DNA from: Acridotheres tristis
Lineage: Eukaryota; Chordata; Aves; Passeriformes; Sturnidae
Assembly: GCA_037013685.1 (NCBI GenBank)
Contig: CM072885.1
Location: 67,931,785-67,995,784 of the forward strand
Length of the DNA: 64,000 nt
Direction of reading: 5' to 3'
Part shown: positions 28,301 through 37,300 of the stretch, one piece after another
Layout of the letters: each line of letters starts with the position of its first letter
Position numbering within the stretch: the first letter of the stretch is position 1
Notes under the pieces: model-generated
Database searches by the model: none
Seen by the model: the letters and a program-made list of their open reading frames with translations, nothing else
What the model was told of the DNA's origin: nothing
Program-made: the position numbers and the translations under genes

Positions 28301-31300
28301 CAGTGCACAGAGCAAAATTAGGAGCTGACACCTAAGAGTCCAGCTTGGAAAGCTTCACACAGACTGCTTTGAGTAAATGTGGTTTATGGCATTTCTTCAA
28401 CTTGCCCCTTTTCTGTGAATAAATTGTCCCCAGTGCTTGTGAAATTTAGGTAATCACTTTGCGTATTGAATCAGAATAGAATAAGCTTTTTCTTTCATAA
28501 ATTTCAGTTCTGTTTTTTATTACTTGTCTATTTCACATCCCTCTTTGAAATCAGTGTGCTTTTTTTACTGTTGCCTGAAAATGTACTTTTGGCAAATATA
28601 CCGTGCAGGGAAGCTTTGTAGAAAAATGCTTCAACTTAACATTAATAATTAACATTTTAATATTAATATAGTTCTATGAGTCCAGAAGCTTCTTTGGAGT
28701 TAACAGATAGTTGAGTTTGAAGCAGATAAAAATAAATGGTTGGAGTTCAAATAAATTCTTGTTCGTTGTTGTTGTAATTGTATTCTTCTTTTCCTTAGTT
28801 TTGGCAGCAGGTGATGGAGAGAGCAGTGCTGTGGCTGCAGCAGGAGCCAGCGTGCTGAAGATGGGAAGGTTTCAGGTAGGAGGTGCTAAACTCACCTGGC
28901 TCTTGGTGCAGCATCTTTGGGTGTTTCCTGCTTGTGCCAGCTCAGTGTGCCCTGTGCAGGACTTTGCTGTCCATGTAGGGCTTGTGAAAGCAGGTCTGCA
29001 GATGCTGTTTCCATTCAGGGCAGAGATTGCACAGTCTGTGCAGGTCTGGAGTTCTGAACACAGGGTTTCATCGTGGCAGGCCTTAGCTGTTGGGCTGTTC
29101 TTTCACTAACAGTGCTGGGATGCTCACTCTGCTGTGTTCTGTTAGGCTGCTGTTTCTTGGAATTAATCCTCCACACAGATTACACAGAAATGCTGCTTTG
29201 TGTGGCAGTGTTTTGCCTGGAGGGAAGCAGTAGCTTGCTTTGTGGTGTACCTAGGAAATGAGTTATTTTCCCCTCTCAGATGCATCTTACCATTAAGGGA
29301 AATAAAAGCATCATGGTAAGGAAAAACTAAGGAAGTCTGCACGATTGTATTTCTATTCTAGGTATCCATGGCAGTGGATGATGTGCTAAAAGAGGGTGAC
29401 AAACCTGAACCGAAGCCAGTGCAATTTGAAACCACCTCCACTGATTCTTCAAGCTTTTCTGGCAGCAGCCCAGAGAGCACTCTGGTGAAGCAGGCCGAGA
29501 GCAGGAAGAGCGGGGCTGTGGCTGCCACCTCCTTGGATGTGGTGGATGGCATTCCTGAGGCAGCTCCTGGGCTCTCACTGCCAGGAGATGCTGCTCAGGC
29601 CACCAAGGTCGGGCGCTTCCAGGTGACAACAACCACGGATCAAGTGGGGCGTTTCTCCGTGCTCAAGGCTCAGGATGAGGTCAGCTGTGCCCAGAAAGAG
29701 CCGATGACTCTGCCTCTCTCTGTGGGCTTGGAACAAGTTGCTGCTTCAGCTGCAGCTCCCAAGAAAGAGCTGGAGTCAAGGCAGTCCCCACACATGAATG
29801 GTCCATCCTCTGATCCGGAGGCTGCCTTTCTGAGTGGCATGGCTAAGGATTTGGATGATGGCTCAGGGAGCCCAGACTCTGTGCAGCACCTGGGATCAAA
29901 GATCAGCCTCCCTGTTCAGAGCCTCAGCAACTCCTTCAACTCTTCCTACATGAGCAGTGACAATGAGTCGGATATTGAAGATGAAGACTTGAAGTTGGAG
30001 CTCCGTCGGTTACGGGAGAAGTAAGGCTTTGTCTTTGGGTGGTTGTGTATGGAACAGGTGTGATAGGATTAATATGAATAATTAATTAATGCTTCCCTAA
30101 GCCTTTGCTAAGTGTCAGGAGCCATTGTCAGCATTTATGTGGGAAGTAAGGTTCTTCAGTGGGAAAGCACTATACAGTTATAACAAAAGAGGAATATATG
30201 TGTTTGCTGGGCTGAATTTTCTACCCTGTAACCTTATTGTATGGAGAATGTCAGCTGCACTATGGATAAGAGTGTAGATCTAAGGAAGATTTGGCATATC
30301 ACTGGAATTAGTGGAAAAAACAGTCCTGTTTAAAAATGACATACAGGTCTCTGCATTTCTGATATGCATTTCTGTTGGTTCTTTTCGTGAAGAGACCTTG
30401 TTGGCTCAGAAAAAGAATTTAGAATTAGTGACCTACTAATTTATTTATTTATACTGAAAGTTGAACTTTTTTTTAGGGTAGCTGGCAGTTTTACATCCTG
30501 TGTATGCAACTGCTCTGAAACAAATTGTAAGGCAGTACCAGTGTAGAAGTCTCCAAGGCAATATGTCTGAGAAAATGAGTGATCTAGCTATTCCTGTAGC
30601 ATTTGAGTGCTTTTTTTGTACTTCTGTTTATTCTGGTTTTGTGATTGCAACGTTGGGAACTTAATTTTGGAATTCTAGCCAGGGCTAGAGCACACTGGAA
30701 AATGCAAGTGTTCTGCCATGTGTATTCAGTGGTTATTTGTGGGAAAGATTTATTTCCTGCTTTCTTAAATGTTTGAGAATTTGACCAAAGAAGCATCTCA
30801 GGCTTGACTAGAGGGGAGGAATTGTTTGTACATATGTGTATACATAGAATTGTTGTAAATCCCTGTATTTTGTAACTTGTTAGGCACCTTAAAGAGATCC
30901 AGGAGCTGCAGAGCCGCCAGAAGCAGGAGATTGAGTCACTCTACATGAAACTGGGAAAGGCCCCACCTGCAGTGATTATTCCCCCAGCTGCACCCCTTTC
31001 AGGAAGAAGGAGACGACCTACCAAGGGAAAAAGCAGCAAGTCCAGTCGTAGCAGCTCCCAGGGACATAAAAGCCCTCAGCTATCAGGTAAGGCTTCCTTC
31101 AATAGTTTTAGCAGATAAAATAGACAAAGTACCTTCTCTCATTCTTAGATCTGTGTCTCTTCTTTTGAGGTATGTGTGTGTGCACCTGTTCCTCCCTAGA
31201 TTTCTTTTATAATTCTTGAAATTACTTTTGCTCTTTGGTAGTCTTGCTTGGGACTTTTTCAGTCCACTGAAAGGTACTGTGACATTGTTCTATAAGAGCA

Positions 31301-34300
31301 GTTTTAAAGTTGTGATTTGTATTTTTTAGATATTAGTCATTGGGCTCTGACTCGGAAGAAAATTGTACATTTACAGTATGGCAGGAAACTTTGTTTTCTA
31401 AAGATAAACTCTGCTTATTCCCGCTTGAAACTGATTTTGCAGAATGGGTCTGGTCTCTTTAGTCATCTGCAGAGTTGTTTTTGTTTTCTCATTTAGTACC
31501 ATTTAAGCATATTATTAGTATCCTTACACTGCAGATACTTTCAGTTGATGGATGTTAAAATAGTGGCCTTTTAAAATGGATTTGAAGATTCGTTGTGCTT
31601 ATAAATTAAGAACCAGTTTCAGTTGTCAAGGTTTCTTTTCTTACTAAGACCATTTATAATAAACAGAACTCAGGAATTTGTTCTGTTACCGATTGAGTGA
31701 CGTGGATGACAGATACTCTGAGGGTAATGGGAGATGTTTCTCTAATCCTGTAGCAGGAGCAAACAGTATTGGAGTGCCAGCAGAAATATTTATTACTGCT
31801 TCTTGTGTATTTACTTTAATTCCATGTCATGCTGAGATTTCTGTATCCAGTCACCCTGGCTGCTCATTTCTGTTTTGCTGTGTGATAGAGGAGATCTGTG
31901 AGCACATAAACCAGCTTAAAGTTGTCTTAAAACTGAAGAATTTTTCTGGTCTTACTGCTTTGTCAGAAACTGGAGTAGTTCCCTCCCCCTACCTCTCCTT
32001 CTCTTGCCTGGATTGTCATGCTTGACCAGGTTCAAAAATGGATGGAAACCAAAACTTTTTGCCTTCCTTTTTCCTCTAGGCAACCTGTCAGCTCAAAGTG
32101 CACCATCAGTCTTGCCCCCTCAGCAGACCCTTCATCCTCCTGGCAGTGTGCCAGAGACAGGGCAGAACCATTTGTTACAGCCCCTCAAACCTTCACCTTC
32201 CAGTGAAAATCTCTACTCTGCCTTCACCAGTGACGGTGCCCTCTCGGTACCCAGCCTTTCGGCGCCAGGCCAAGGTAAGACTCCAAATGCAGTTAGTGTC
32301 ATTAACAGAGGAAATGAATGATTGACTTCATCATGACAATTGATTTTTAATAGCTGGTGTAAAGTAGCTTTGGGGTCCCCAGCTACTGGGGGAGGCTGAC
32401 AAGGATGTTGTTTGCAACTGGATTTGTAGCTTCTCACTCAGGTGAAGGTGAGGTCTGAAACCCCAAGGACAGCACAAGAGAGTGCAGTGGAGTGATGGCA
32501 GCCAAGTTCTGCTGACCTGGGAAAGGTGTTGGCTCAGAGGAAGAGACTGATGAGACTGGGGAGTTAGAAATCAGAAGTGAGACCAAGGAAGGGGCAGAGA
32601 AGGTTTGATGTTAACAGATAACTGAAATGGTTGGAAGTTTCCAAAGACTTGGAATCTTAGTGTTTTTAGACTTCTTAACTGGTTTGGCTGTTTCTGCCAA
32701 TGGAGTTTTTAACAGTAAAAGGTAAAAAAAGGCTCACCTTCTTTAACTGGGAATTATCCTGGAAGGAAGAGTCAGTGTAGGAGGATGAAATGGTGGGAGT
32801 AGTAAATTGTTCATGTACTCAGGTTTCTCACGTTGTGAGTTGTTATTAGTATGTTATTACTATGTTATCAGGTAATTTCTCAGGCATAGCTCTGATTTGT
32901 TTAGTAAGGAGGGCTTTTTTTGCTCATCATTAAGGAGATGATTCCTTTACTTATCTGAATTTAGCTGTTCTAGGTTTTTTCCCCTTGCACATCTTTTTTG
33001 AAAAGCTTTGCCATAGACAGTTTGAATACATCAGTTCTAAAGTGTGGTTTGGCTGAATCTAGAGAAGTACATACAGAAAATGGAAACAGACTTGAAGAAA
33101 GAATTTTCTATAGAGGTTTTTTTTCAGGAACTGTTTGAGGCATTTTGGAGCTACTTGAATCATCTCCCTGTATCTAGAGTTGTGCAGTACCATTTAATAA
33201 TTGGGTACTTTTGCCAGGATTTGGCTTTCCTATAGATTTCACCTTTCTAGTTTGGGTTATGTCCTGAGAGTAGCAGTGCAAACTTGGACTCATGTCTGGA
33301 GGTGCTGGAGGGAGTCTCTTCACTCTGTATATTGTCTCTGTACTCCTTGGTCCACACTTTGAGACTTATTCTTGTGTGTCGTGATTGCATTTCACCCTTC
33401 CAATTTCAAGTTGCTAACATCTTGTAGTGGTGTTCTGTCTCTTCTCCTCTCCTTTCTCTGTTCTCCCCGTTCTTGTTTTCTCACAGGCTGTGCGAAGTTT
33501 AACTGTGCATCTGAGAGAGTGACCTTCAAGCCTGGTGGCAGGAGGACCCGATTTCTGAGTACGCCCTGCTTGGCTCTTTGTGTGTAACACCTTTACTCCT
33601 TCCTTGTCTGGTTTTTGTTTCGTCTTTTTTTGGTTTTTGTTTCTGCTGCTTGGATCTGTTTCATGCAGCCCATCCTCATCTACCACCTTGTATTCCCTCC
33701 CATCCTATGGCTCAGCTGCTCTTAGCACACCTTTAGAAGTTTGGGTTCTCGTGTTAGGTGTTCTCTGCTGTTAAACTCACTGTAACAAGCACTCATTTTC
33801 CCTAAACCTTTAGAGGAAACTTTCAGGACAGGTCAGTGAAATGACACAAGCTGGGGAGACTTAGCAAGGCCCATCAGTAATTTTGCTTCAGCACACGTTA
33901 GGCAATGTGAGACTTGTAGGGATGTCATCTGTCTACTGGAAGAGTGAGGAAGATTTGTTTTCCAGGTTATCCCTTAGCTGGACACTGCAGTAGTGGTGGG
34001 GGGTTGCCCTCCCCCAGCAGTGTGCTTGCAGCACAAGTTGGGTGTGTGTCCCCATGCTCTCAGCACCAGAGCTGGTGGCAGTGCAGAGCTTTGATGCCAC
34101 CTGTAGGCAGCTGATAGTGACAGCTTGTGTTCGTTAACAGAAGGCCAGCTCAAGAGCCAACTGTTAAATGGGTTTTAAAACCATTGGAGAATAATTTCAG
34201 GCGAACTCAAAAGGACCTTACCTACTAATGGGCTCAGGTTTAGAAGTTTTTCCTGTGAATTGGAGATACATTAAATGTAAAACAAGTAGAAGTAAAGGTG

Positions 34301-37300
34301 GGTCAGTAGACATTTTCAGACATTCTTTCAGCCCTCACAAGCTAGCTTGCAGCTCTTTTCAGAATCCTCTCATTTGTACTTACATTAGGCCAGACTTACA
34401 AGAGAGCCTCAAACTTCTGATGTGGCTTGAAATAACACTATGCTTGAGCCAAGGCTGCTGGTGTGATGCTTTTTATTGGGAGTGCTGCAATATCTCCCAT
34501 GCTGCTTCTGCAGGCTGGACCCTTTACATGTCTGACATTTGTTTCCCACCCTCTGGAATGACTCGATGAGAGGAAGTTTGGAGTGCTGTCAGGAGCCCTC
34601 CTGTCACTGCACTGCATGGCAGTACCACACATCTGCATCATGTGTCTGGCTGTGCTTGGCAGGGGCTCAGCTGAGCCCGAGCTGTGTGTGGGAGCTGAGC
34701 CTGCCCTTCTGCAGAGACAGCTGCAATGCAACCAGCCCCATCCTCGGAGAAAGGAAGGAGGCAGAGGGAGGGAAACGTCTTCCTGGCTGTTCAGTTTTGC
34801 ACTAACTCTATGCTACTTCACTGGATTTGGGATCTAAGAGCTAAAATTATTTAATTTTTCAAATTTAGCAGCTTAAAATGTTTTTGCTGTGTATATTAAT
34901 GTGCAGATGTGCTCTGATGCCTGCACTTTCAAGATTTAATGTTCCTTTCTTGGAAGAAGTTAAATTCTTACCAAAGCTAACTTAAAATGGTTAGTCTGGC
35001 CTGTCCTTTTCGGGGGGAAGGGAATATGAAGAACAGCCGGTCTGTTTCTAGAATTGACATTGAACTGAATATATGAGAGTATCATTTACTTCCAAGGCCT
35101 TGGCTTGCTGTAAATTTGCCATCATCTAGCAGTAAGAGTACTTTGGCATGTGTACCTCTTGCTTTTGGGACTGATGTAAGGAAAACAGATTCCTTTTGAA
35201 AGGAGTGTTGTAGCTGTCCTGTAAAAGCAGGTAATACTCAGCATGGCTCAGCTTGGCCTGGCACTTGGCTTGCTGCAGGCTGCTTGCTTCCTGGAGCCTT
35301 GTCCTTGAAGTGCTGTTGCAGACTGCTGTGGAGAGTGACAGCTGGAGAACAACTGGGTTGGAATCAGCAGTGTTGAGGAAACAGTGCAGTGATTGATGCT
35401 TTTAACTGTGCAGCTGGAGAAACAGAGTGGTACAGCTTGGCAGGGAATGTCTGAGCTGTTTTCACACATCTGAGAAAAGAGGATGACAAACTAAAAACAC
35501 TTGACCTATCAAATAAATCTGTTGCTGGTTGAAATTTGATAATTGTAAAATGCTTCCTATGTCCTGGCAAAAATGGAAGATGTACTTGGTTTTCCTTTGG
35601 TGATAATAGCCACAGTTGTGACTGTGTGATAACAGTTGTGACCTCAGTGTCTCCTGACATTCTTCCCAATGGTTTGGGAATTATGAAGAATAAATGTAGG
35701 AGGCTGGGCCTCTTCTCTTTGTGATTAAACTGTCAGATGAGTCTTTGAGTTTGTCTAGAATGTCGCAGTAATGACTGTTAAAGCCCTGCTGTGCTGTGTC
35801 CTCTGTTTCTCACCGAGCTTTTTGTAATGTTTCCTGATACTAAACATTTCTCACTGTTTCTCTTATCTTTAACAAATTACTCTCTCTTTGTGCTTCAGGG
35901 AAGATGGTGAAAAAAGTCTGTCCTTGCAACCAGCTCTGTAGTAATTATCTTATTTCTGTTATCTCCAATTCCTGATTGTAAATCTATTCATCAGCTTTTC
36001 CTGGTCACTGAAGCCTTACGTCCCTGACTCTGTCTCCAGCACAGCATCTGTCTGTCTGTGTTATGCCCTCTAACGTGTGCTCTGTCCTTAGCATATTTGC
36101 TAGTCTGGTGCTGCTCTTGCAGCCAGGTGGAGGCAGGCAGAGCCTCCCCTTGCCTGTGGAGCTCTGCTCTCGCTAATGAGAGCAACAGCATCAGGGTCAG
36201 TTGCTCACTGTAATGTGCTGGAGTTGTACTCAGAGCAGCTGCTTGGTGTGGGATTTGATGGGGCTTGTCACCTCAGTGATGGATCCAATTGCAGACACTC
36301 CTCCAGTGTTTTAAAAGTCTAGGAGTAAGCCATCAGATATCTCCAGTGTCTCCCAAAGCAAGAGATGTTCAGAAAAGCCTGTGTGTGCACATGTCATTTA
36401 AGACTGTTTCAAAGGTGTCATTTGACTGTGGTTTATGGGGGGGGAATCCAAGGGCAGAATGAAGGCATTCTAGGTAGTGGGCTGGAGAGAGAGAGCCTGT
36501 TCCACTTCAGATCCCTCATGTCAGAGCAGAACTGGGGACGGCTGCTGTGACCGAGCAGGAATGTGGGGGGCTGTTTCCATGGAATGCTACAAGTTGAAGC
36601 ACTTGCTTTTCAGCCTCTTCTAGATGGCAGTGTCTGCAGGCATTGAGAGTGTCAGAGTTAAATGTGAAACTCCTGAGAAGTCAGTTTTAAATGGACATTA
36701 GGTGAGAGCTCAGCTCTGATGCTGTAGTCTGATATGTCTGTGACCTGAGGTGGGAGCTCCCTGACAAAGTCACTTCGGGAGACAAAGCTCTGGCAGCATT
36801 TATCACCCTGAACTAATCTAGTTCTTGGGAAAACTCTTTCCTAAGTGATCTTTCATCTCTTCAGCTGAATGTGCTGTACTATATGCCTCGATTAACTCTG
36901 CCCCTTCCATAGCCTGAGGAGGCTCTCCAGTGTAGGTCCAGGATCCAGAGTACTTAGTGATTAAAGTGGAAATGTGAAATAGCACAAGTGGATGCTGGCC
37001 ATCCTGAAGAGGATGAGAGCAAGTGTGTCAATTCCTGCATGAACCCTCACGATGCAATGTGATTATTACTGGTTTTGGCAGTGTTCCCCCTCACCCAAAT
37101 AACTATTCCTTGCTTTTGCCTCATTTGTATTTAACTTCACCTTTCACATCATCACTCTTATTAAATAATTGTATCCAGAGCCCTTTCCACATGATGCATG
37201 CCTAAGGTTCTTGTTACTTCACAGCAGACTTCCCTTGCACCACACAGAGTGTTCTGCTCCTCTCCACCAGTGCTGCAGCCTCACTCCCTGCTCAGGGAAC

